DNA of 64,000 bases from Sambucus nigra (Eukaryota > Streptophyta > Magnoliopsida > Dipsacales > Adoxaceae), in assembly GCA_949130495.1 (NCBI GenBank), contig OX422216.1:98587967-98651966 (forward strand). The letters run 5' to 3'. The notes beneath the pieces were generated by a model, which did no database searches, was not told the origin of the DNA, and saw nothing but the letters and a program-made list of their open reading frames with translations. The translations under genes were made by a program, and so were the position numbers. Positions 46,799 to 57,398 of the stretch are shown here, piece after piece; within the stretch, counting starts at the first letter, position 1, and each line of letters starts with the position of its first letter.

Positions 46799-47389
46799 TG
46801 TTGATGTAAAAAACTAGATTTGATCTAATTATTTAATCACAGATAAAAATGAATATATAAATATAAGACAAAAGATTTTTAAAGTGGTTCGGCCTTGTAA
46901 GAATGGCCTACGTCCACTGTATTTGTTACTGCTGACTGTTTGCAGAATTCTCGATAATGGATTTACCAAGAAATTCCGAGTCCCCTGCTAATGAGGAGGT
47001 TACAATGTATTTAGAGCCTTGAGGCTGTAGAAATGAAAGGACAATGCGTTGTTACCCAGTAGACATGTACATCTATACTATATTAATGAGCATTTAATGA
47101 GCAGTTATATCCTGGATTCTCTTGATTTGGATACGCTGTACACTTATGTAGCTCGGACCGCCTAAGCTGCTCGGATCGCCTAAGTTGCCCGACACGCTTG
47201 AGTTGCTCGGGGGTTGATTAGATCGGTACAATAAAGTTCCTCGACATAATTCATGCTGCTAGGAATGCCTGAGTTGGTCGGGGAGCTTAAGCTCCTCGGA
47301 GTTAGTATGTTGTTCAACAAGTGTTTGTGGGTGCCATGTAGGTTGACACGTGATTGGTCCATGTCAGCAGACTAAATTTGGTATCAACA
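46799..47389 (-). repeat. 5' LTR of gypsy-B
   Basis: 591 bp, TGTTGATGT...GGTATCAACA in plus orientation. An internal set of short repeats (GCTCGGA-CGCCTAAG-TGC and variants) lies at 47150-47300. The first 100 bases (minus) recur as the stump at 35694. Confidence 0.9.
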
Positions 47390-47523
47390 TGTGGGTTCCG
47401 AAAGACAACAAGGAGGAGTCCTACCCAGTCCCAAAACACATAGAGGTCATGAAGGTAATGAAGAATGGATGGACTACAATAAATAGGAAAAATAATAGTG
47501 AAGGGGCTAATCCTTCATCTATA
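47390..47523 (+). pseudogene. LINE-5 ORF1 fragment, left of the CACTA insertion
   Basis: Reads MWVPKDNKEESYPVPKHIEV then MKNGWTTINRK, the segment after the zinc knuckle in ORF1 of LINE-1 (14641-14750, MWVPKGNIKEMYPVLNKREV). It begins abruptly at the gypsy-B LTR and is cut by the CACTA at 47524. The reading resumes at 56722. Confidence 0.8.
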
Positions 47524-47543
47524 ACGTTATAAAAAATGGGTCC

Positions 47544-47820
47544 ATTGTAACGGCCAAAAACCGTTACAAAAAATATTTGTAACAGATTAAATCCGTTAGA
47601 AAATTGGCGTTATTTATTTTACCAACGAAATTTGTAACGGATAAAATCCGTTAGAAATTTACAAATTGTAACATACTAAAACCGTTACAATTGATTTTGT
47701 AACGGATTTTGTAATGGTACACACCTGATATGTTAGTAACGGAATTACTAAATTGTAACGGTTCTGACCCATTACAAATATAGAATTTGTAACGGATAAA
47801 AACCATTACAAATGAGAGTT
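47544..47820. repeat. CACTA subterminal repeats, left
   Basis: At least ten copies of TTGTAACGG or its complement CCGTTACAA, often paired head to head with a 4-8 base spacer. They are presumed transposase-binding sites. Confidence 0.8.
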
Positions 47821-47839
47821 TCATATATTTGGAACATAT

Positions 47840-48190
47840 ATTTTTATTTAAAACTATTAAAGTTTATTAACAATGTTAATATATTTTAAAAAAAATATTA
47901 ATCTCTCATTAAACAAATAAATATAAATACACTAGTAATAACTCGTGCTCAGCTAATGGAAAGAATCAATGCCCACAAATTTTACTCAAAAGTCAAAACA
48001 TAATATCAAAATCACACATGACAAAATGAATGACACTACATTTCGGTGATATTAAATCAATCTAAAACTAAATTTCATTCATAAACATTAAAATTCCCAA
48101 AATAAATGTAGTACAAGATAAACCATCAAGCTTTTAACCATAAACTTGAAAGGAAGTCTAACATCATTAAAGTTCTAAATATATTATTCT
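47840..48190. other. AT-rich CACTA interior, no gene seen
   Basis: Non-coding, may be the 3' UTR of the minus-strand exon ending near 48194. Confidence 0.4.
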
Positions 48191-48193
48191 TCC

Positions 48194-48271
48194 AAAAGGT
48201 CTTCATGATATTCGTTGCAAAAGCAGACTTCATTCTCCCAAAAGTAATCTTCATATTTCCCAATAAGGACC
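48194..48271 (-). pseudogene. Unidentified captured terminal exon
   Basis: Minus strand: a good acceptor (TTTGTTCAGCAG) followed by VLIGKYEDYFWENEVCFCNE and YHEDLLEE and a stop. Splice-site context and a coding-like reading suggest the last exon of a captured gene. I do not recognise the protein. Confidence 0.35.
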
Positions 48272-48721
48272 TGCTGAACAAAATCAACCTTAGTAAATGT
48301 ATAATCATAAATGAGTAAATAACATAAAAAACTAGTACATTTACATGCCATTAACATGCATGTAATTTTATTGAAGAATAATCGATACACAACAAACGAC
48401 CATATTTACTTTTGTATCATTCGATGTGTTTGTACCTGGTGTTGTTTTCAATTTTCGCCCTCAACAGCCATTTTTAACCCAAAAAAGAAGCCTATACTAG
48501 TCAATTAGGTCAATCGAATTAAAATAAGACAGCTTAAATCATGTACAGTTTTATAAAATTGTGTAAAGTAAAGTGAAAACAAGAAGACTAATTTCATATT
48601 ATCTTACCAGGAGTGCATATAAACACCAATCAAGTTCTTTTGAAAGAAATAGAAGTGTTTTACTTAAGAGAAAGACAACAGACCTGGAGGGAGAGAAAAT
48701 GAAATGATCCATCTCATTATT

Positions 48722-48979
48722 GGTCATATACACTGCAACATTGAATTCCTCGGCTATTGTTATTAACTGGGAGAGCATCTGAGCCATCTTTTGTTACAGA
48801 TAGCAAGAAATGAATAATAATGTCATTTGTCTAAAACAAACATATAACAAGCGGAGGACTAGATCTTCTATAGTAATTTGGGCATTTATTAGGGTATTTT
48901 TGTTGTTAACCTGGTGATCTGCAAGTTCTGCTCGTCCTGTGAAATCCACTCAAATCAGAGCGATTACCGAATCAACAAT
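48722..48979 (-). pseudogene. DMC1: Captured DMC1 fragment, two exons
   Basis: Exon a (48911-48979) lies between acceptor TTTTCAG and donor CAG/GT and reads IVDSVIALI-stop-VDFTGRAELADHQ. Exon b (48722-48793) reads QKMAQMLSQLITIAEEFNVA then VYMTN. DMC1, the meiosis-specific RecA-family recombinase, has IVDS...ALFRVDFTGRGELADRQ followed by QKLAQMLSRL...EEFNVAVYMTN. RAD51 differs at most of these variable positions. The intron (48794-48910) is retained, so genomic DNA was captured. Lesions: TGA for Arg in exon a and a lost acceptor (AA for AG before CAAAAG). Only the segment around the Walker B strand is present, so no function is expected. Confidence 0.85.
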
Positions 48980-48999
48980 CTGAAAAGAAAATTTGAGAC

Positions 49000-49920
49000 A
49001 TACTTTATCAAACCATGAATAACCGAGTCTTCAAACTTGAGTAAAAATATGATAGTAGTGACTCACTGAAAGTCTAAAAGGTTCTTTGGACATCTTTGTT
49101 GCCAGACCAAGAAACATGTTTCAACCAATTAGGTGGGAGTGTCACCTTGACTCACTTTAAAAGTGGGTCTCCAAATTTGAACTCAATACTGAATATTGGA
49201 TCTATTTAGCATTAAGTGCTCGTTTAGTTCGACTATTTGTGCCTTTCGAGTCTAAAATGGTAAATTCACATGCAAAATCTCATAATACATGTCTAGACTT
49301 TAACAAGATGGCAATTCATTTCCTAAAATACAATCTTTACTAGTGAATTTACCAATTTAGAATTCTAGGAAAGCAAAAAAAAAATAAGTTGAACCAAACA
49401 AGCACTCAGAGGCCAGAAAGCTAACATTAATATCACTTCCTAATGCTTAATATTCCTATTCTCCATATGAGGTTAAAAAAAACAGTTTAAACACCCATTT
49501 CATGGATAAAATTAAAAAAAAATTGTATATATTTTAAACCTATATGCATTATTGTTTATCATCTACAACTTTACAAAGTAGTATTATGTATATCTACCGA
49601 TAAATTGTTTTCCCAATTATCTAGTATAGCTATCGCATGGACGGGTGGCTTAGCCAATAGTCGAAGTGGGCCAAGAAATATGTGCCTATTTATAAATGAC
49701 GCGCTTCGGGCGCATTTAACACCTTGGGTGCCCCTTACACCCTCATTTTCCTTGTCAAGAATCAATAAGTTCACATTCAATAATGATACACTAAAAAATT
49801 GGGGAGGAAAAAGTTTGGGAACCGTTTGATATCAGCCATCAAAACTACATTTGGGCATCCTTCCAGTAACAGGAACCACAAACATGCCACTTATGTTACT
49901 TCACATATGACAAATACGAC
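49000..49920. other. CACTA interior without recognised gene
   Basis: No homology that I can name. Possibly intron or flank of the captured genes. Confidence 0.4.
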
Positions 49921-49928
49921 AAACTCAC

Positions 49929-51117
49929 CTTTAGACAAATGCCAACGGATGCTAGATAGTTGAGTATCGTGCTCCGACAGTGATTTTTTTTTGCTTTTCA
50001 TCAATAACTGCAAATAACATATAGTTAATATATACCTTCAAATCTTCCACTAACAAGTGCCTAAAAGATGAAAGATGTCTCTACAGCTAAAATTTCAATA
50101 GATTATATAAAAAAATATGAAAAGGACTACTAAACATACCCACAATTGTTATATCAGCACCATACTTCTTTGCCAAAGCACCAGTAGTTGCTGCAGCCTG
50201 TAGCAATAGTAGATAGAAAGAGAGAGTAAGGTGTAAGCAGATATACAAACCAATTGATGTTGATAACATCTAGCAAAGCTTCCCTTCTACAACACAGCAT
50301 TCCACGGTGTTAACTGGTAAAAGAGAAACCTCGCTAAGTCGTGGTTTTATTTGCCCCCCCCCCCAACCCGACCCCTTTTTTCTGTCAATAGCGTGAAATT
50401 TGAGTTACTCCTATTGTTCATAATCATCAGGCATACCCCTATTATGGGGAGCTATCTCAAAATATTATATTATCAATAGGGGTAAAACAACTTCAATGAT
50501 CATTAGATTTCCCCCTAATTCAGTGGGAGTGTAACTCTAATGATTTGGAAAACAGAGGGTACTCTCAAATTTCATATCATTGATATATATAAAAAATAAA
50601 AAAACATTGACTTAGTCAAGTAAGCTACTTGGAAGAGCATAGTTTTCAATCATTCAGTGTAATCTTATCATCAAGAGAGTCTCGAAAATATAAAAAAATA
50701 ATGATGCGGATTGGAATAGCATTATTTGATAGCACTAATAGATAACAACATCCTACTACAGTTAACATAATCATATGTTGCATCTTGTAAGGACCACTGA
50801 CCTTCAGCAAACAACCATAGACACGATTACTAATTTATCATCATGTCGTGCTAATTTCATTATTTGATATCACCATATTTCCCATTGGGATGATAATCTG
50901 TTGAATAAATTACAAAATTGGTCTTCTGTCTCCGAAAAAACATGAAAAAAGCTATGTAGAGAAGAGTGATATGGGAACGAAAAAAGAAGGGAAAAAACCT
51001 GTCTAGTTCCCTCAGATAGATAAGGATTCCGGTCTGTGATTGGTAGAAGCAGATGCTTGAAATGGGTAAAAGAATCTACAGCTGAACTGACTTCAGATTC
51101 TTCTGGCTTAGCCTTAG
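49929..51117 (-). pseudogene. Captured universal-stress / adenine-nucleotide-hydrolase-like gene, three exons
   Basis: Exon 1 (50999-51117) after acceptor TTCACAG: AKAKPEESEVSSAVDSFTHF then KHLLLPITDRNPYLSEGTRQ, donor CAG/GT. Exon 2 (50140-50197) after TTGCTACAG: AAATTGALAKKYGADITIV, donor GG/GTATG. Exon 3 (49929-50007) after TATTTGCAG: VIDEKQK..., then after one extra A, SLSEHDTQLSSIRWHLSKG, donor AAG/GTGAG. Joined at these sites the phases fit exactly across both introns (split Val codon between exons 2 and 3). The fold is the plant alpha-hydrolase/USP-like family. Upstream and downstream exons are missing. One A insertion breaks exon 3. Confidence 0.8.
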
Positions 51118-51129
51118 CTGTGAACATAA

Positions 51130-51525
51130 AATGTGTAAATATTCACAACCCATCCATTAATAAGATGAGCAAGCTAGAATAGCTTGCAATTATACATAAA
51201 AATGAAAATATGGGAGGAGAAAAAGGTCCATTCATAAATTACTGCTCCAAATTTGTAAAAGGTCTTCATGGCACTAGAAATTAGGTGGTTACTTTAGTAC
51301 GGTCACATGTAATAACGTAACTGGAAACTGTTTGTAAGGTTGGGAATTCTAGACTTCGAAGTGTGAGGATTAACAAAACTGACCAAAATATAGGCAGAAA
51401 CTCAATTTTTGTGCTAGTTCGATGGGATGGAAAAGTGAAAATAAATTAGGAAAAACCCTAATCATATGGGAAGTAAACAACATTCTTTCACTATTTACTT
51501 TCCTTTTATTTATTTTTTGTGGGTA
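51130..51525. other. CACTA interior without recognised gene
   Basis: Spacer between the captured fragments. No supported feature. Confidence 0.4.
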
Positions 51526-51565
51526 GAAGGGATCCAATTACAAATAAGTGAACATCATATCCAAT

Positions 51566-51835
51566 TATCAACAAGCTGAAACCAACAACATAAGTAAAAG
51601 AAGTGGCCATTGAAGCACCTGTAAGAGCTATCTCCCCAAGGTGGCCCACAAATATGACTGATATCACATTTAGGATATATATTAACACATTTATTGACAC
51701 TAAAGGACATGCTAAAGATAACTGCCTCTTCACTTCCACCAAAATCTCATCCCTGTTGAACCTATTTCTTGAAACACTTACATTTTCAGGAGATATTGAA
51801 ATTAATGGTGTTACTTTGAGCAGACTCGTGCCATT
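51566..51835 (-). pseudogene. Captured MATE transporter, N-terminal fragment
   Basis: Minus strand: LKVTPLISISPENVSVSRNR, FNRDEILVEVKRQLSLACPL, INVLIYILNVISVIFVGHLG, EIALTGASMATSFTYVVGFS then LL. This is the N-terminal cytosolic lead and first two membrane helices of plant MATE (DETOXIFICATION-type) antiporters, including VGHLGEL..SGASMATSF almost unchanged. The reading stops being MATE-like after 51566, near the usual end of exon 1. About 90 of some 480 residues are present, so no transport function is expected. Confidence 0.85.
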
Positions 51836-52226
51836 TCAACACACTTAATGCAATTTAGATATTGTTAATAATCCTATTTTATATTTTTAATTATATCATC
51901 TGATGAGTATCCCATTTGGTTAATATTATGGTGTTATAGTTGATTAAAAGATATTGGGATGTTGAATTAAATAATTCGTTTCCATTTGTAATGTGTAATA
52001 GGGAAAGCCTATGAACCTTGGAATTTCATAAATCCCTCCCATTAATGCAGTATTTGTGGTGCTATTTTATGGTATGAAGAAAGAAGTGAGAAACAAAAAT
52101 GACATTGGAGGCCAACGTTCTCGATATGTTGTTAAGAAGGAAAGGTTTATCTACCAATTCTAATGGGAAGCCCATCCATTTCTAAGGAAACTGTTGTCGT
52201 ATGATGGTGGAAGGAGCTCACTAATG

Positions 52227-53345
52227 CTCTGAGAGAATATTTGAGCTTATAACTCAGTGTTTGCTTTCACCTCCATTGGAGGGGAAGTCGATAATCATTT
52301 TAATAGTGGGCGGGGACCAAATGTGTATTAACTTAGCAGCCAAAATCATCACAAGATCAGTTCTTTACTTCCACCTACAGGAAAAGTCCCAAATTTATAC
52401 AACTATATATCTACAATACTGATTTAGAGGTTTCAAATCGAATATTCGCCGTTATCAAGATAGGAGGGGCAATTAGACCACTTTATAGTGAATGGACTGG
52501 TCAATATGTTGTATGAACAATTTCTTATCACCCATTTCAGTACAATATCCAGAAGAGTGTCTCGATATTGTATCAAGAGTTTTCAAGACCAAGCTCTATC
52601 ATTTTATGAAAGATTTGGTTCAACGGAAGTATTTTGGCATGGTTATGGATGGTATGTATATTAGATTTTCCTTTGGTTCATAGGTGCCTTTATTATACTA
52701 AAAAAGAGCCCTATTAATTGTTTGTTCTTCTAACCCGTAACTATTTTCACTATCGAACTGTAAAAGAGAGGCTTGCCACATGCAGACTCATCTCATAGAT
52801 CTTATTTGTAAAATCAACCTCATAATTTGGGACGAAGTGCCTATGGATCATCGTAACACGTTTTAAATAGTTGATTAAACATTGCACGATATTCTTCATT
52901 TTGACGACCCTGATTCTCATGATAAAACTTTTGGTGGGGGTGGGGGGGGGGAGGGAGAACTATCCTTCTCGGGGAAGATTTTAGGTAAACTCTATGGGTC
53001 GTAAAAAAAAAAAGAACAAGACACGACATCATTCGCGTGTCTATTAACATGTCTTCTTTATGGAACCATTGTAAAGTCTTTGACATGAAGAAAAACATGA
53101 GAATACTAGACTCATCGAAATTCAGAGATTGGGTACTTGGAATCGCAGAAGGGACAATACCTTCGATCTGCTTATATGACGAATTCGATCCAACTAGGAT
53201 TTGAATACTAGATGATTTGATTATCCTTACAAATGTTGATCCCATATCATCCATTATTGTAAGCACATACCATGACCTTCTTACCAACATGACAAGCAAC
53301 GAATATTTGGGATCTAGGAAGATTCTAAACCAAAATTCTCAAGAA
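52227..53345 (+). pseudogene. Helitron RepHel remnant
   Basis: Plus strand, decayed: AYNSVFAFTSIGGEVDNHFN, then GRGPNVY...LPPTGKVPNLYNYI (about 52245-52420), CLDIVSRVFKTKLYHFMKDL (52558-52617) from the Helitron-like N/Rep region. A deletion follows, then helicase pieces IIWDEVPMDHRNTF (Walker B-like DE, about 52824-52866), TLHDILHFDDP, KTFGGGG and DDLIILTNVDPISSIIVSTY, HDLLTNMTSNEYLGSRKIL (53212-53322). The order matches plant Helitron polyproteins. The Rep catalytic tyrosines and Walker A region fall in the deleted or unreadable part. Ends of a Helitron (TC...CTAG) were not located. Confidence 0.8.
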
Positions 53346-53799
53346 ATTTGCAAATATAGAAGAATGAGACAAATTTCATACAAACATACACATAAATATA
53401 TGTAATTATTGCAAAATCAAATATCTAACCACTATCTTCTCAACATCTTCACATATTTTATCCACTTTTACCTCAAATAAGCGTTTGATTCCTGTCAAAT
53501 TCTTCAAAATTGCAAAATTTGTGAATATATCCAGAAGGAAAAAAAGTCAAATAGTTGGAAATTTTGAGTTGATAATTTGCCTTTTCACCTTCTTTGTATG
53601 CATCAACAAGCCATTGCAAGTGTAGATCCCATCATCTTGAAGCTTCTTCACGTCTCCATCATTTATTCCATGAGAAGTCATCGTTGCAAACAAACATACA
53701 ACTTAATCTTATTACAAAATTTTCCAAGAAAGGTTCTCTAAACCTATTGACAAGCTGTTCACCTCTAGAAATGCATACACAATTAGCCTATAAAAAAAG
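53346..53799. other. CACTA interior without recognised gene
   Basis: AT-rich, small frames only. Confidence 0.4.
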
Positions 53800-54027
53800 T
53801 TAGCCAACTAACCTAAAAAATATGCGCACAAAAACGACAACCACGGGGTTTTGATCATCTAACCAGGACATAATATCACTAAAAATATTCATTCCAGCTT
53901 TATGAGAAAAGATAAAACGAGAAGTCTTAAAGCTTCGAGACAGTGAAGCCCATAATGTAGCTCCAGTTTTGATATTTTCCGAAAGGGTTGTGCTAAAGGC
54001 ACCCCTATTCCGTCTCATCGACTCCAC
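53800..54027 (-). pseudogene. Unidentified exon-like frame in the CACTA
   Basis: Minus-strand frame of 75 codons including RRNRGAFSTTLSENIKTGAT, WASLSRSFKTSRFIF and WLDDQNPVVVVFVR, followed by a donor-like GGTTAG. Composition is coding-like but I cannot assign it. It could be another captured exon or chance. Confidence 0.3.
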
Positions 54028-55830
54028 AAGATGCTTTACAATGATTGTACATTGTGCCTACAAATAATGTGTTGTGGTGCTCAGGAGAAAAATTGGGGAG
54101 CCTTTAGCACGATCATTTTTGAAAGGCTTTCCATTACTACATGCTTATCTTTAAATATTTTAGAAATTCTTCTCATTCAAAATCAACCAAAAAGATGTCA
54201 TTACGATACATCTCTTAAGGTTTCTACGTCTTTTCTTACCTCAATGAAAAAAATTCCATAAGAAGTGGAGAATATCTCGCCTATTCACTCATCTATTTTC
54301 CAAAAGATATCAAGCTTTTAAAAAAAATGTATGTACTATTTTCAATCTTTTTCTATCTTTGATGTCAATGCACCCTAATAGTTTGTTTCGTCAATCAAAC
54401 TATCTCATCCTTGATGGAGAATCTATCCATAATTTTTATCAGTTTTGGAAACAATGCGTTGATTACTTGGTAAGAGATACGAAATTTGATGATCAAAATT
54501 TTAAAATGTTGCTACTTGAGGTGGGTGACTAGACTCTCTACCCTCATAGATATGTTGTGTTCACCTAAAATCTTCAATCAAATCGACTCAAGCGATCTAT
54601 TAATACCTAGCTTCTTCCTTAGGTAAGATATCTAAAATAACCAGCTTATACGATTTATGGTAAGTAAATTCATCAATGAAATAAAACCCAACAATCAATT
54701 ATGTAACTAAAAAAAAGACAAATAAAATCTTACATTGGTAGTTCTAGAAAAAAATATCACCCCTCCTTGTAAAGAACAAGCCCTTCCCATTCTTACATAT
54801 CAACTGCAAGTCGAATTGATTGAAGGCGCAAGTTAATTGATTTTACAATATCAAACTCAAAATTATGAAGCAAACTTACTTAACATATCAATTCCGTCTC
54901 ATAAACCTTACTTTAAAGATAAAAAGTCCTCTGAAAACACTACAAAGGTCAAGGACCAAGAAATATCTCAAGATAATTGAATTTATCAATTAAAGACACT
55001 TCAGGCGATAAATTTAACATAAGGAAAACTATACAGACTTATCCTGTTAGTAAGGAATCACAAACACATGCGCATACACACACACACTAAAAACATAAAA
55101 CATAAGAACATATAAATATTATAATAGATGCCAACTCTAGTAGATAATAAGTTGATCCGTGAAAGTCAAAATTCATTACCATGTAATTTAAGAATTGCCA
55201 ATAACTAAAAACTACTGATGCACGTATTCATGAACCTTAAAAGATATCAGTAATCCCTGAGGCAGGTTTCACCCTTACACACAGTTATCAAAGTAACTAC
55301 ATGACCACAACATTTAAAAGAAGTTAATGTCCTTGAATTCATGAAACTATTAATTAAGAGAATCACGTCAAATATGAATAACAATTTTGTACAAAAGTTA
55401 GGGTAATGCTATGATCATCACAGACATTTCTTCAAAAAATGTCTTTTCAATATACATAACATTATCAAATCTAAAAAAATATGAAAACCACACTAAAAAC
55501 TTGTGAGTCATTAGCCCAACCATTGAACAACAAATCCTATAATTTGGTCAAGAAGAAAAGAATCAGCTTATCACATTAAAATTAATTTTTAATAGTGTAT
55601 TAGGAGTATAGGACACCTAGTGGGACAAGAACATCTTGTAATTAAAGGAAAGGGGACTAATTAAGGGGATTGGTTATCAAATCTAAAACATAGGTATGTT
55701 TCAAATTAAGATTTTTGGAAAGAAAAAAAGAAAAAAATTTATTTGGCATAGTTAGTTGAATATATGTAACATAAAAAATGAATCTTTTTTATTTCATAAC
55801 TAGGAAGCAATTCAGAGACATCCTAAACAT
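54028..55830. other. CACTA interior, mostly non-coding
   Basis: A plus-strand reading FVNQTISSLMENLSIIF-like and QFWKQCVDYLVRD appear near 54385-54470 but are too short and broken to name. No other feature is supported. Confidence 0.35.
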
Positions 55831-55856
55831 GTAACAAAGATCAAGTGATATATACC

Positions 55857-56300
55857 TCATTGATGGCAAATATCTCACCAATGCTCTTCTGAAGCTTCCT
55901 CAAAAAGTACATGATCAACAAAAACAACCTAAATTTCATACGATTATATCAATACCACCAATTAATAAGATTCATTACATAGACAATAAAAAAATACATA
56001 TAAAATGGGGTATCAAAACTTGGATTTGGCACAAAGCTCATTAGTGACCTAAAGCTGCATAAGGTAGATTTTAGGGTATTCATCTATCTCCAAAGGGAGA
56101 GCTCTCCCTAAAATCTAGAACTGATGGAACTGCACGCAATCGAAAAGTAGAGGAACAATTTCAGAATTTATAACCCTTTACATTAATCGATCAAGCACAT
56201 ATACATATATACCTATATACTAGTTAGATTTATAACATAAAAAACTGCAAAAGGTGAGACAACTAACCTTATAAGTCATTATTTCTAAAGAGGTCTCTCT
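55857..56300 (-). pseudogene. Possible captured 5' end: leader, first exon and second exon
   Basis: Minus strand: a leader with AAACCCTAATCC lies at 56310-56340, then ATG ACT TAT AAG and a donor-like GTTAGT (about 56265-56290), and farther on an exon-like stretch ending CATCAATGAG/GTATAT near 55857-55940. Orientation agrees with the DMC1, USP-like and MATE fragments downstream. The protein is not recognised. Confidence 0.3.
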
Positions 56301-56599
56301 TACCGTATGTATTCTACTGCGACACGGATTAGGGTTTTGCTTAATTTATATATGAGATGCCTCGCGGGAGGGAATGGAACCCTAAAACGATGTTCTTTAT
56401 GTTGGTGTTATTGATTTTGTGGTGATTGGTGTTAAACGATCATGGGGAAAGGGACACAGGTCGAGGAGAGGCGAAGAAGGAGTGGGAAAGGTATTGGGGG
56501 GAAAGGTTTGGGAATTGGGGGAGATAAATCCCGCCCGACTTGGTCAATGTTTTGTTTTTAGTTCTTTCTTCCTCTTAATGATATATTGTAATGTTTAGT

Positions 56600-56706
56600 G
56601 ATATATTCCAACGGTTATATTTGATTTGTAATAGTTTTTAACCGTTACAAATTTTTAATGGATAAAATCCGTTACAAATAGAAAAACAAATCCGTTACAA
56701 AATACA
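56600..56706. repeat. CACTA subterminal repeats, right
   Basis: At least five CCGTTACAA/TTGTAACGG-type motifs within about 110 bases of the terminus, matching those at the left end. Confidence 0.8.
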
Positions 56707-56721
56707 CCTTTTGGTGTAGTG

Positions 56722-56982
56722 TTAACCTATACTCTCCCTGAGTTTGGCAAGACTTTTGATGCGGGGCAAGTTGATCAGATGGATGTTATTAGTGAGCGCA
56801 TAGCCCCAACCATAATAGCAGTCAGGGTCCCCCTAAGTCCAATAATCAAAACATCTAACACCTTTGAAGTGTTTTGTGGGGAAGAAGAGGATAATGAAGC
56901 TACTCCAGAACCTTCTAGGCTAGCACTAAAATAAAAGTTGTCGATAAATTGGATGATAAGAAGAATTCAACATCTCACCCCA
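56722..56982 (+). pseudogene. LINE-5 ORF1 fragment, right of the CACTA insertion
   Basis: Reads VPLSPIIKTSNTFEVFCGEE then EATPEPSRLALK. After one frame change it continues KVVDKLDDKKNSTSHP. LINE-4 ORF1 has MPLSPTIKMSNTFELFNG, EATP, PSRLAFKVKAMDEL in the same order. It therefore continues the fragment at 47390-47523 across the CACTA. It ends at 56982 against the repeat unit (copy 2). Confidence 0.85.
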
Positions 56983-57356
56983 TGGATGCACTTGGAGTTG
57001 GTCACGGACTTCGTCCCCGAGTCCTATGGTTTACGAACCTTAGCCCTGACTACGGCGTGACCATCATGGTGCCAATTTCTCGTCAAAATTCTATCCAAGT
57101 TGGGTCATAGACTAAGGTCATGACCCTGTCCATGACTGATGCCAAAAATCCATCAAATAAGGTCCCAACTTGGGGCCATGACCAGTTCAAAATGGTCGTG
57201 CGTGTGGGTCACAGACCTAGGTCATGATGACAGCTATTTCAAAGCCCTGGTCACGGCTGGTGACATGGGAATAAATGTGGTCACGTGGTTAGGTCACAGC
57301 CCAGAGCAGGGTCTTCATATTAAAAATTGCAAAACCATTTTTTCATTTCACTCGAC

Positions 57357-57398
<42 letters not shown>

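Larger units (their letters stand above)
35694..47389 (-). mobile_element. gypsy-B: TAT-lineage Ty3/gypsy element with antisense genes
   Basis: 11.7 kb. From high to low coordinate: 5' LTR (46799-47389), primer site, gag, protease, RT, RNase H, a second RNase H-like domain, integrase, tandem array (40102-40741), two plus-strand coding blocks (36210-39879), polypurine-like GGGGACTTC (35794-35802) and a 3' LTR stump of 100 bp. Two RNase H domains and an antisense ORF with a Transposase_28-like domain between integrase and 3' LTR are features described for the TAT/Grande-Retand branch. Pol carries several stops and shifts. Its left flank is gypsy-A and its right flank is LINE-5, so the insertion site is not preserved. 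Confidence 0.9.
47524..56721. mobile_element. CACTA element carrying host-gene fragments
   Basis: 9.2 kb. The right end is TTTGGTGTAGTG (56710-56721), the inverted CACTACACCAAA terminus. The left end at 47524 is decayed but aligns over 30 bases, converging on TTGTAACGG. Both ends carry arrays of TTGTAACGG/CCGTTACAA motifs (47544-47820 and 56600-56706), the subterminal repeats expected of CACTA elements. Flanking triplets are ATA and TTA, an imperfect 3-bp duplication. ORF1 of LINE-5 is split by it. No transposase was recognised, so it is non-autonomous. Inside are exons of DMC1, a universal-stress-like protein and a MATE transporter (all minus strand), a Helitron RepHel remnant (plus) and unidentified exon-like pieces. 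Confidence 0.85.

Noticed and set aside
46799..47389. Target-site duplication of gypsy-B
   Set aside because: The left flank is gypsy-A and the right flank LINE-5, so no matching 5-bp repeat exists.
53800..54261. Intact host gene inside the CACTA
   Set aside because: Frames are short, with no start/stop context or recognisable domain; kept only as a low-confidence exon-like piece.
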